A stretch of 43,899 nt of DNA from SIG440 sp045578305 (GTDB lineage Bacteria > Bacillota > Clostridia > Monoglobales > Monoglobaceae): positions 1 to 43,899 of the forward strand of contig JAZNKA010000070.1 in NCBI GenBank assembly GCA_045578305.1, written 5' to 3'. The notes below the pieces were generated by a model that saw nothing but the letters and a program-made list of their open reading frames with translations, did no database searches and was not told the DNA's origin. Position 1 is the first letter of the stretch, and each line of letters begins with the position of its first letter. A program made the translations under genes and the position numbers. Positions 32,448-40,093 of the stretch are shown here, one piece after another.

Positions 32448-33327
32448 GAATATAAAGTACTTTGTAACGCAGGGCATTAAGGGTCTTGTTTCAAACAGCC
32501 TTATGACTCTTGCATCAATCGGTATAGTTGTGGCAAGCTTGGTCCTTTTTGGTGTTTTTGTGCTTTTTGGACTCAATATCAACAGCGTTGGTACGCAGAT
32601 CAAGGATCAGTGCGAAATAAATGTATATATGCCAAATGATATGAGCCGTGATGATGTCCGTGCTATCGGAAGTCAGCTTGGCGAACTTGAATTTGTAAAA
32701 GAGGCTCAGCTTTATACAAAGGAAGAAAGACTTCAGAACTACAAGGAAGGTATTCGTCAGGACCAGGCGGCAGTTATAACAACACTGGAGACGGACAACC
32801 CTTTGCGTGATGCATATGTTTTATCGCTTACTGATGTAAGACGGGCAAACGAGGTTGCAGAGCAAGCGTCAAAAATTAAAGGCGTCGAAGAAGTTACAAA
32901 CCGTCAGGATTTGATAAAGACGATACTTTCAATCACAAACACCATCAAGCATGTGAGTGTATGGCTACTCATAATCCTTGCAGCTATTGCGGTTTTCATA
33001 ATTTCGAACACCATCAAGCTTGGAATGTTCTCAAGACGCAAGGAAATCAACATAATGAAGTTTGTCGGTGCAACTGACTGGTTTATCAGATGGCCATTTA
33101 TAATCGAAGGAATGATTTTGGGCGCACTTGGTGCCGGAATTGCGGTGATAGTGGTTATGGCAGGATATGGTTCGGTTCTGCCGTCTATTCAGGAATTTAT
33201 GGGAAACATAAAGTTGCTTGAAACCGCAGATATCAGCAACATAATTGTTATTGGATTTTTGCTTATGGGCACTGCTATAGGAATGGCAGGAAGTGCAATG
33301 TCCATACGAAAACATCTGCATGTATAA
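32437..33327 (+). CDS. ftsX: Cell-division protein FtsX
   Basis: Membrane partner of FtsE. The 296-residue protein has one N-terminal helix (about 20-45), a large extracellular domain (about 50-165) that contacts hydrolase activators, and three C-terminal helices (about 175-285) with the FtsX motif. It overlaps ftsE and is followed after 15 bases by an M23 hydrolase-activator gene, its likely partner. Confidence 0.95.
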   Translation: MIFRNIKYFVTQGIKGLVSNSLMTLASIGIVVASLVLFGVFVLFGLNINSVGTQIKDQCEINVYMPNDMSRDDVRAIGSQLGELEFVKEAQLYTKEERLQNYKEGIRQDQAAVITTLETDNPLRDAYVLSLTDVRRANEVAEQASKIKGVEEVTNRQDLIKTILSITNTIKHVSVWLLIILAAIAVFIISNTIKLGMFSRRKEINIMKFVGATDWFIRWPFIIEGMILGALGAGIAVIVVMAGYGSVLPSIQEFMGNIKLLETADISNIIVIGFLLMGTAIGMAGSAMSIRKHLHV

Positions 33328-33342
33328 AGGGGGAAGCCGATT

Positions 33343-34494
33343 TTGAGCAAAAAAACAGTTCGTTGGATTTCGCTGATTATTGCAGCAATATTTGTTCTTG
33401 GAACAGTATCATCAATACTTTTTGAACTTGCATATGCCGAGACGACTCAGCAAAAAATAAATGCAGCCGAGCAAAAGAAAAAAGATGCTCAGAAAAAGAT
33501 AAACGAGGCAAACACCAAAAAGGTAAAAACCCTTGCCGACAAAGAACGCCTCGAAAAGGAAGCCGGACAACTTCAGACTCAAATCGAGGCTCTTGACAAA
33601 ACAATTGCCGAGACAAAAGAGGATTTGGCTGTCGAGCAGCAAAAGCTGGATGTAGCGACCGAAAAGGCAAATGAGAAATATGATGTGTTTCAGGAGCGTT
33701 TTCGCGTTATGTGCGAGCACGGCGATGTAAGCTATATCGAGATGCTGCTTTCGGCAAAAAGCTTTGGTGATTTTGTTGACAAAGCCGAGATAATGAAAGA
33801 AATTTCGCGATATGACAAACAGGTTTTTGACGAGATGGACAAGGTCCGCCGTGAAATCGAACAGGCTCGTGATGAGATTGAAAAGCTTAAAGAAACACAG
33901 GAAGCTTCGGCAAAGGATTTGGAAAATCAAAAAGCCGCTCTTGTAAAAAAACAAAATGAGCAAGCAGCCTACATAAGAGAACTTGAAAAAGATACTGCAA
34001 CTTATCAAAGAATAATTGACGAGGCAGATGCCGCAATGGCAGCACTCCGCGCGTCGGTATCAGGCTCGCTCAGCTCTTCTTCGGGTGGTGCAAAATATGT
34101 CGGCGGAGAATTTACCTGGCCCACGCCAAGCTGTCATTACATAACATCACATTTTTCACCCAGAAGAAAAAACCCGGTAACAGGTATTTACAAACGCCAT
34201 ACCGGCACAGACATAGGCGCTTCGTACGGCGCGGCTATTGTGGCAGCGAACTCAGGAACAGTTACGCTCGCAGGTTGGAATTCAGGTTACGGCAACTGTG
34301 TGATTATTGACCATGGCGGCGGCAAAGCTACACTATATGCGCATATGAGTGCATACAGTGTTTCTGCGGGGCAAAAGGTTTCGAAGGGTCAGCGCATAGG
34401 GTCGGTTGGCTCTACAGGAAATTCGACAGGACCGCATCTTCATTTTGAAGTTTTGATAAATGGTGCTGCGGTTGACCCGATGCAATTTTTTTAA
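33343..34494 (+). CDS. EnvC-like coiled-coil M23 peptidase
   Basis: A 383-residue exported protein. A signal peptide or anchor (about residues 9-30) is followed by a long coiled coil (about 31-230), a short Ser/Gly linker, and a C-terminal LytM/M23 domain (about 255-383). That domain keeps the zinc motif HTGTD and HLHF with HMSAYSV, so it can be an active endopeptidase rather than a degenerate activator. The start is TTG with AAGGGGG upstream. Following ftsEX, it is the probable hydrolase controlled by them, as PcsB or EnvC are elsewhere. Confidence 0.9.
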   Translation: MSKKTVRWISLIIAAIFVLGTVSSILFELAYAETTQQKINAAEQKKKDAQKKINEANTKKVKTLADKERLEKEAGQLQTQIEALDKTIAETKEDLAVEQQKLDVATEKANEKYDVFQERFRVMCEHGDVSYIEMLLSAKSFGDFVDKAEIMKEISRYDKQVFDEMDKVRREIEQARDEIEKLKETQEASAKDLENQKAALVKKQNEQAAYIRELEKDTATYQRIIDEADAAMAALRASVSGSLSSSSGGAKYVGGEFTWPTPSCHYITSHFSPRRKNPVTGIYKRHTGTDIGASYGAAIVAANSGTVTLAGWNSGYGNCVIIDHGGGKATLYAHMSAYSVSAGQKVSKGQRIGSVGSTGNSTGPHLHFEVLINGAAVDPMQFF

Positions 34495-34502
34495 ATGAAT
34501 AA

Positions 34503-34543
34503 ATTACAGTCACCTGCATATATTTTATGCAGGTGACTGTAAT
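34503..34543. repeat. Perfect 18-bp inverted repeat between the M23 and S41 genes
   Basis: 34503-34520 and 34526-34543 are exact reverse complements, with a five-base loop. The right arm ends 18 bases before the ATG of the next gene and just before its AAAGG site. No T run follows on either strand, so it does not look like an ordinary terminator. Confidence 0.85.
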
Positions 34544-34561
34544 GTGGAAAGGTCAAAATTT

Positions 34562-35734
34562 ATGTATATAAAAAAATCTGTATTGATAGCATGTTCAATA
34601 TTGCTGGTAGTGGCAACATTTTTGGGAACAATTATGCTTGTAAATCCGTTTGGGGCTCTTCAGTTTGATGATTTTTTCAAGTTTGGTACGGGAATTAACA
34701 CCCTTAAGAAGTACTACTATCAGGATATTGATGGTGACAAGCTTCTGGATGGCATATTGCTTGGCGCATCATTCAGCACCGAGGACCCATATACTGTATA
34801 TATGGACAAAGAAAGTGCAGACAGTTTTTTAGAAAGCGTAGAGTCCGATGATTATACGGGGGTAGGTCTTTATATAAGCAACGAAGATGGATTTGTTACA
34901 GTTGTATCACCGCTTTCGGGATCACCTGCCGAAAAAGCAGGAATTGCCACAGGTGACAAAATCCTGGAGGTTGACGGCGAGACGGTTAGTGGCGAATTCA
35001 TTGACGAAGCGGCAACTAAAATGAAGGGCAAAGAGAATACTGAAGTAAAATTGAAAGTCCTTAAAAAAGCGACGGAACAAGAGACTGAATTAACTCTTAC
35101 TCGAAAAACCATAAAACGCGAAACAGTTAATTCAAAGCTTCTTGAAAAAAACATAGGGTACATTCAAATTACACAGTTTGGAGTAAATACTTATGACGAA
35201 TTTATAAATCACTTCAACACTCTTGCAAAAGATGGCATGCATTCTTTGGTTATTGACCTTCGCAACAATCCGGGCGGATACGTTGAGGTTGCAGTAGAAA
35301 TTATAGACTGTTTTGTGGATGAGGGCGAGATTGTTTACACTTTGGACAAATACGGAAACAAGCGTGATTATATGGCAACCGAGGGCGCGTCAGAAGTTCC
35401 TATGCGGATACTTACCAACAACGGAAGCGCCAGTGCATCCGAGATATTTGTTGGAGCAATGAAAGACTATGGCCTTGCAAAGAGTATAGGGGAAAAAACT
35501 TTTGGTAAGGGAGTTACACAGATAACCCAAGGCTTTTATGATGGAAGCTTGCTTAAAATAACAGATTCAAGATATTATACTCCAAACGGCATCTGCATTG
35601 ACAAAACAGGTATCGAGCCGGATGTAGAGATAAAGATGAGTGATGATAGCTATTCGAGAATTTCGGAACTTTCACTTGATGAAGATATCCAGCTTAAGTA
35701 TGCTGTTGAGGAGCTTTCCCAAAATAAGAAATAA
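34562..35734 (+). CDS. S41 family C-terminal processing peptidase with PDZ domain
   Basis: A 390-residue membrane-anchored serine protease. One N-terminal helix (about 5-25), a PDZ domain (about 85-165, DDYTGVGLYI, SPAEKAGIATGDKI), then the catalytic core with GYIQITQFG, DLRNNPGGYV, NNGSASASEIF (nucleophile Ser) and GEKTFGKG (base Lys). It belongs to the CtpA/CtpB group, which processes envelope or sporulation proteins. The ATG at 34562 has GGAAAGG about ten bases upstream and is preferred over a GTG at 34544 that touches the inverted repeat. Confidence 0.92.
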   Translation: MYIKKSVLIACSILLVVATFLGTIMLVNPFGALQFDDFFKFGTGINTLKKYYYQDIDGDKLLDGILLGASFSTEDPYTVYMDKESADSFLESVESDDYTGVGLYISNEDGFVTVVSPLSGSPAEKAGIATGDKILEVDGETVSGEFIDEAATKMKGKENTEVKLKVLKKATEQETELTLTRKTIKRETVNSKLLEKNIGYIQITQFGVNTYDEFINHFNTLAKDGMHSLVIDLRNNPGGYVEVAVEIIDCFVDEGEIVYTLDKYGNKRDYMATEGASEVPMRILTNNGSASASEIFVGAMKDYGLAKSIGEKTFGKGVTQITQGFYDGSLLKITDSRYYTPNGICIDKTGIEPDVEIKMSDDSYSRISELSLDEDIQLKYAVEELSQNKK

Positions 35735-35747
35735 AAGGATGTGAAAG

Positions 35748-36497
35748 ATGACAGTAGGTCTTGTAACTCAAGCAAAAGAGTGCCGGGGACAAAATTTTTT
35801 AAAAAGACTTTTAAGAAAAAAACCAAGAAAGATGGAATCAAAAAATAAAAATCCGTTTGATTTAATAGTGGAAATCATCCCTTTTTCGGAAGAAGCTTTA
35901 GAAAAAATGTCATCATACCTTCTTGAAAAATTGATAACAAAACGTTGCAAGCGTTTGAAACATTGTGGAGTTGACGAAATTATATATTCTGATTTTTTGG
36001 AAAAACTGCTTGCGGAAAAAGCTGTTTTTTTGCGCAAGCAAACCGGACAAAACTTGTTTTTCTTAAAAAAAACACCCGCTTGCATAAGACATACTGCAGA
36101 AAAGTGCGGAATCGATTTGTTAAAATCAACAATTTGCATAAGGGAGGTTAATGCGGGCAGAATAAGTGAGTATTTGATGCGCGAGCTCTGCTTTGATACA
36201 AAAAGAATAGTTATTTGTACGAAAAACAAAAAATCAGCCCGGGAGATTTGCGATAGGTTTTTTGAAGAAACGGGGCTTTTGGTAAATGTTTTTGATTATG
36301 ATGAAAGAACGGCGAATATCTGCATTGATACAGACGCAAATGAAGTTAAGTTCGGGCCAGACTTGTATGTCAGGGATGCGGATTTGGATTTTGATTTTGG
36401 AGGATATAAGGTCAGCAATATACGAGCAGCAGGCCTTTTGACAGAATTTGAACCACAAAAAATCAGATGGCTTTACAGCCACAAAAAAATAAGTTGA
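35748..36497 (+). CDS. Uncharacterised protein downstream of the S41 protease
   Basis: A 249-residue protein I do not recognise. It is basic and Lys-rich at the start, with no membrane helix. The second half (about residues 130-235) alternates hydrophobic strands and helices (TICIREVNAGRISEYLMREL, KRIVICTKNK, NICIDTDANEVKF), suggesting an alpha/beta domain of Rossmann-like type. AAAGGATG precedes the ATG, 13 bases after the S41 stop, so it belongs to that operon. Its end carries the -35 box of the greA promoter. A role in sporulation or the envelope is suggested by neighbours only. Confidence 0.7.
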   Translation: MTVGLVTQAKECRGQNFLKRLLRKKPRKMESKNKNPFDLIVEIIPFSEEALEKMSSYLLEKLITKRCKRLKHCGVDEIIYSDFLEKLLAEKAVFLRKQTGQNLFFLKKTPACIRHTAEKCGIDLLKSTICIREVNAGRISEYLMRELCFDTKRIVICTKNKKSAREICDRFFEETGLLVNVFDYDERTANICIDTDANEVKFGPDLYVRDADLDFDFGGYKVSNIRAAGLLTEFEPQKIRWLYSHKKIS

Positions 36498-36522
36498 CTT
36501 TAAAGAGCGATTGATATATAAT
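36494..36522 (+). promoter_or_regulatory. Sigma-A type promoter of greA-lysS
   Basis: TTGACT (36494-36499), 17-base spacer, perfect TATAAT (36517-36522). The -35 box contains the stop codon TGA of the preceding gene. Confidence 0.85.
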
Positions 36523-36605
36523 ATATGGGTTGCATATTAGTTGATGACCCAAATTTTCTTTCAAATTGTTATTTTGCACTAAGCAAAGGAAGGAATGGAT
36601 TAGAT

Positions 36606-37082
36606 ATGGAAAACAAACAGATTATGCTGACAGACGAGGGACTCTTGAAACTTGAGCAGGAGCTCGAAAATCTTAAGACAAAAAAACGTCAGGAAGTAGC
36701 TGAAAAAATCAAGGTTGCCAGAGGCTTTGGCGATTTGTCAGAAAACTCCGAATATGATGCAGCAAAAGAAGAACAGGCACAGGTCGAAGCACGAATTGTG
36801 CATCTTGAAAATATGCTTAAAAATGCCAAGGTAATTGACCAGGATGAAATTGACCTCAACAAAGTAAGCATAGGCACAAAAGTAAAGGTATATGACGAAG
36901 AATTTGACGAAGAACTTGAATACAGCATTGTAGGCTCGACCGAGGCAGACCCGGACCTCTTTAAAATTTCGGACGAATCGCCTGTGGGCAGAGCACTTAT
37001 TGGGAAAAATGTGGGAGACACAGTTGATGTAGATACTCCCGGCGGAGTTATCAAATTCAAGATACTTAGCATAAACAAATAG
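36606..37082 (+). CDS. greA: Transcription elongation factor GreA
   Basis: Rescues backtracked RNA polymerase by stimulating transcript cleavage. From the ATG at 36606 the product is 158 residues, the usual size. The N-terminal coiled coil has LTDEGLLKLEQELE, ARGFGDLSENSEYDAAKEEQ with the acidic tip (Asp and Glu of GDLSENSEY). The C-terminal FKBP-like domain ends with DTPGGVIKFKI. It is 15 bases before lysS and shares its promoter. Confidence 0.97.
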   Translation: MENKQIMLTDEGLLKLEQELENLKTKKRQEVAEKIKVARGFGDLSENSEYDAAKEEQAQVEARIVHLENMLKNAKVIDQDEIDLNKVSIGTKVKVYDEEFDEELEYSIVGSTEADPDLFKISDESPVGRALIGKNVGDTVDVDTPGGVIKFKILSINK

Positions 37083-37097
37083 ATAGGAGAATGAACT

Positions 37098-38600
37098 GTG
37101 AACGAAAACGGCAGACAAAATAATCAGGAACAAACACAAGATATCGGTCAGCTTATGAAGGTAAGACGTGACAAACTTGCCGAGCTTCAGGCTGAAGGCG
37201 AAAATCCCTTTGATGTGACCACTTACAACCAGGAATATCACACAAACGATATAATTGAAAACTTTGACGAGATGGAAGGCAAACAAGTCAGCATTGCCGG
37301 TCGTCTTATGTCGAAGCGTGTTATGGGAAAGGCTTCATTCTTTGACCTTCGTGACCGCGAGGGTAAAGTGCAGCTTTATGTTACCCGTGACGATATGGGT
37401 GAAGAAGTTTATAAAAAGTTTAAAAGACTTGATATAGGCGATTTAGTTGGTGTTACAGGTGAAGTGTTCAAAACGCATATGGGCGAGATTTCAATTCGCA
37501 CAAATGGATATACACTTCTTAGCAAGTCGCTTTTGCCACTCCCTGAAAAATTTCATGGTCTTCGCGACACAGATTTAAGATACAGACAGCGTTATGTTGA
37601 TTTGATTGTCAACCCTGAGGTTAAGCGTGCTTTTGAAATCAGAAGCAAGGTAATAACTGCAATTCGTAGTTACTTGGATAACAGAGGATATATGGAGGTT
37701 GACACGCCCATACTCAACACAATCCCGGGTGGTGCTGCGGCTCGTCCGTTTATTACTCACCACAATACTCTGGATATTGATATGTATATGCGTATTGCCC
37801 CCGAACTTTATCTGAAACGTCTTATTGTGGGTGGTTTCGAAAGAGTTTATGAAATGGGCAGACAGTTCCGTAACGAGGGTATGGATGTTAAGCATAATCC
37901 CGAGTTTACAACAATGGAAGTGTACGAGGCTTACACCGACTATGAGGGTATGATGAACCTTACCGAAGACCTTATTTCGACAGTTGCTCAAGAAGTTTTG
38001 GGGACAACAAAGATTACATACCAGGGCACAGACATTGATTTGGCACCCGGTTGGGCAAGAATGACCATGATGGAGTCAATCAAAAAGTTTGCAGGTATTG
38101 ACTTTGCCGAAACAACTACCGATGCTGAGGCCGAGGCTTTGGCAAAATCTGTCGGCATTGAAGTCGAAAAGGGTATGACCAGAGGCGAGATCATCAACCT
38201 TGCATTTGAAGAAAAGGTTGAAGACAACCTTATTCAGCCGACCTTTATCTATGAATATCCGGTCGAGGTTTCTCCCCTTGCAAAAAGATACAAAGATAAC
38301 CCTGCATTCACCGAAAGATTTGAGGTGTTTATTCTTGGTTGTGAATATGGTAATGCTTTCAGCGAGCTTAATGACCCAATCGACCAGAAAGAACGCTTTA
38401 TGAAGCAGGTTGAAAAGAGAGAAGCAGGCGACGAAGAAGCAAATATGATGGATGATGATTTTGTTACAGCTTTGGAGTACGGTATGCCACCCACAGGCGG
38501 ACTTGGAATCGGTATCGACAGACTTATTATGCTCCTTACCGACAGTGCATCAATCCGCGATGTTTTGCTGTTCCCAACAATGAAGCCGTTGGATAAGTAA
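37098..38600 (+). CDS. lysS: Lysyl-tRNA synthetase, class II
   Basis: Charges tRNA-Lys. The 500-residue protein has an N-terminal OB-fold anticodon-binding domain (about 55-165, VSIAGRLMSKRVMGKASFFDLRD region) and a class II core with motif 1 near PGGAAARPFITHHN, motif 2 FRNEGMDVKHNPEFTTME, and motif 3 GGLGIGIDRLIMLLT. The start is GTG with AGGAGA eight bases upstream. It follows greA, as in many Firmicutes. Confidence 0.97.
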   Translation: MNENGRQNNQEQTQDIGQLMKVRRDKLAELQAEGENPFDVTTYNQEYHTNDIIENFDEMEGKQVSIAGRLMSKRVMGKASFFDLRDREGKVQLYVTRDDMGEEVYKKFKRLDIGDLVGVTGEVFKTHMGEISIRTNGYTLLSKSLLPLPEKFHGLRDTDLRYRQRYVDLIVNPEVKRAFEIRSKVITAIRSYLDNRGYMEVDTPILNTIPGGAAARPFITHHNTLDIDMYMRIAPELYLKRLIVGGFERVYEMGRQFRNEGMDVKHNPEFTTMEVYEAYTDYEGMMNLTEDLISTVAQEVLGTTKITYQGTDIDLAPGWARMTMMESIKKFAGIDFAETTTDAEAEALAKSVGIEVEKGMTRGEIINLAFEEKVEDNLIQPTFIYEYPVEVSPLAKRYKDNPAFTERFEVFILGCEYGNAFSELNDPIDQKERFMKQVEKREAGDEEANMMDDDFVTALEYGMPPTGGLGIGIDRLIMLLTDSASIRDVLLFPTMKPLDK

Positions 38601-38689
38601 ACCCCAGTGTTTATGCGGGTTTGAGGGTGTTGAGTGGTGAAATTTACGCCCAAAATTTAATAACTTATACAAAGATTTATGCAAGAAAT

Positions 38690-38725
38690 AACCCCCAAAG
38701 TGAAAGTAATCTCACTTTGGGGGTT
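38690..38725 (+). terminator. Rho-independent terminator downstream of lysS
   Basis: A 14-bp perfect stem (38690-38703 and 38712-38725, AACCCCCAAAGTGA type) with an eight-base loop, followed by a short T stretch, 90 bases after the lysS stop. The rest of 38601-38876 shows no gene or other clear signal. Confidence 0.8.
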
Positions 38726-38876
38726 GTTTATCTGTATTTTAAGTATTCAATAACCGTTTCTTTGTGTACCTTTCAACGATTGCAGATTTTAAAGGCATCT
38801 ATTTATTCGCTATGCAGTAGGTAAAGCAAAGCATTTTTTGCCCTTGAACAAAAGTTTTTGGTATCTTTCTCAACTC

Positions 38877-40070
38877 TTATTTAAAAAGAACGGGGATTGC
38901 TTTATCGTTATAGGTTGTCATTCTTTCTGCGCCCTTATCGGTGATAAGATAACAATCTTCCATACGGAAGGAACCCCACTCCATACCTTTGAAGTAAGCA
39001 TCAATACAGATAGCCATATTTTCTTCGATAACTCTCTTGTTATCAACTGTAAATACAGGAGCTTCACATTCCAACATACCTGTGCTATGCAAGCTGCCAT
39101 AAGGACAGTAATCAATATATCCATATTTAGTTAAGTATTCTGTATAAGCATTTAAAACAACATCGCAAGGTGTGCCGGGTTTCATTTTATCTGATGCATA
39201 GTTCAATGCTTCATATGCACATTTAACCGCATCCTTCATTTTTTGTGGGATATCTCCGAGCACAAGAGGCGAACAGATAATACCATTATATCCTTCGTAG
39301 CAAACACCTGCACCGATGGTGATGATTTCACTTTCTTCAACCTTTTTAAGTGTGTTTCTGCACATGCTGATGAAGGAATTTTTCGGACCTGAAGCTACCA
39401 TAGGAGCAAATGCCTGAACATAGCTTTCCGCGCCAAGTCTCATCATTTCTGCCTCAAACATACCTTCAATGTGGCGTTCTGTCATTCCAACTTCAATTTT
39501 AGGAACAACATTTGTGAACATTTCAGAAACCATTTCCCAGTTTGTTTTTAAAACTTCGATTTCTGCAGGACTCTTTCTTATTCTCTGCTCATAATGGATA
39601 TCATCGCAATCTACGATTTCTGCATCGGGGAATACTTTTCTTAATTTATCCATTATGATTGAAGGGAATATAAGTCTGCCGATAAATCCGATTTTTTTGA
39701 TTCCGGGATGTTCTGCTTTCACCTGCTCAAAAAGCTCCGCAAAATCAAGCTGACCTTCTGTATCATATTCAAAACCGCTTACTTCGCCTATTTCAGGAAG
39801 AATTGCTATACGGCTTTCAGGTAATTTGTTGTGTACCTGACAGTAGTCGTCAGAAGCCTGACCGCTGCACACGATAACCTGTCCTTCTTTTGGGATAACG
39901 ATGGCAGAGCTTTCGTTTACAGGTGCAAATCCGCAGTAATAACGAACGATAGCTATTTCTAAAAGATTAGAGAAACCAACTATAACGTCAATATCCTGTT
40001 CTGCCATTTTTGCACGCAAAGCATTAACTCTTGCAAGATATTCCTTTCCTTCGATTGTTGTGTAATTCAT
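38877..40070 (-). CDS. M24-family (creatinase/Xaa-Pro aminopeptidase-like) protein with altered metal site
   Basis: A 397-residue 'pita-bread' protein: N-terminal creatinase-like domain (about 1-160) and M24 domain (about 170-390). Aligned by eye to aminopeptidase P, the two Asp ligands correspond to Thr251 and Ile264 (in IITIGAGVCYEGYNGIICS). The His of the HSTG motif is kept (His328), the next His position is Cys335, the first Glu ligand is Asp357, and Glu371 is kept. With most ligands missing it is unlikely to be a dimetal peptidase and may act like metal-free creatinase, on an unknown substrate. It is the last gene of the minus-strand cluster with a GH20-like enzyme and a sugar isomerase-like protein. 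Confidence 0.82.
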   Translation of the reverse strand: MNYTTIEGKEYLARVNALRAKMAEQDIDVIVGFSNLLEIAIVRYYCGFAPVNESSAIVIPKEGQVIVCSGQASDDYCQVHNKLPESRIAILPEIGEVSGFEYDTEGQLDFAELFEQVKAEHPGIKKIGFIGRLIFPSIIMDKLRKVFPDAEIVDCDDIHYEQRIRKSPAEIEVLKTNWEMVSEMFTNVVPKIEVGMTERHIEGMFEAEMMRLGAESYVQAFAPMVASGPKNSFISMCRNTLKKVEESEIITIGAGVCYEGYNGIICSPLVLGDIPQKMKDAVKCAYEALNYASDKMKPGTPCDVVLNAYTEYLTKYGYIDYCPYGSLHSTGMLECEAPVFTVDNKRVIEENMAICIDAYFKGMEWGSFRMEDCYLITDKGAERMTTYNDKAIPVLFK

Positions 40071-40093
40071 ATTTTATCACTCCTTTTTATTTA

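Noticed and set aside
38621..38824. Small open frame after lysS
   Set aside because: It runs through the terminator stem at 38690-38725 and lacks a ribosome site.
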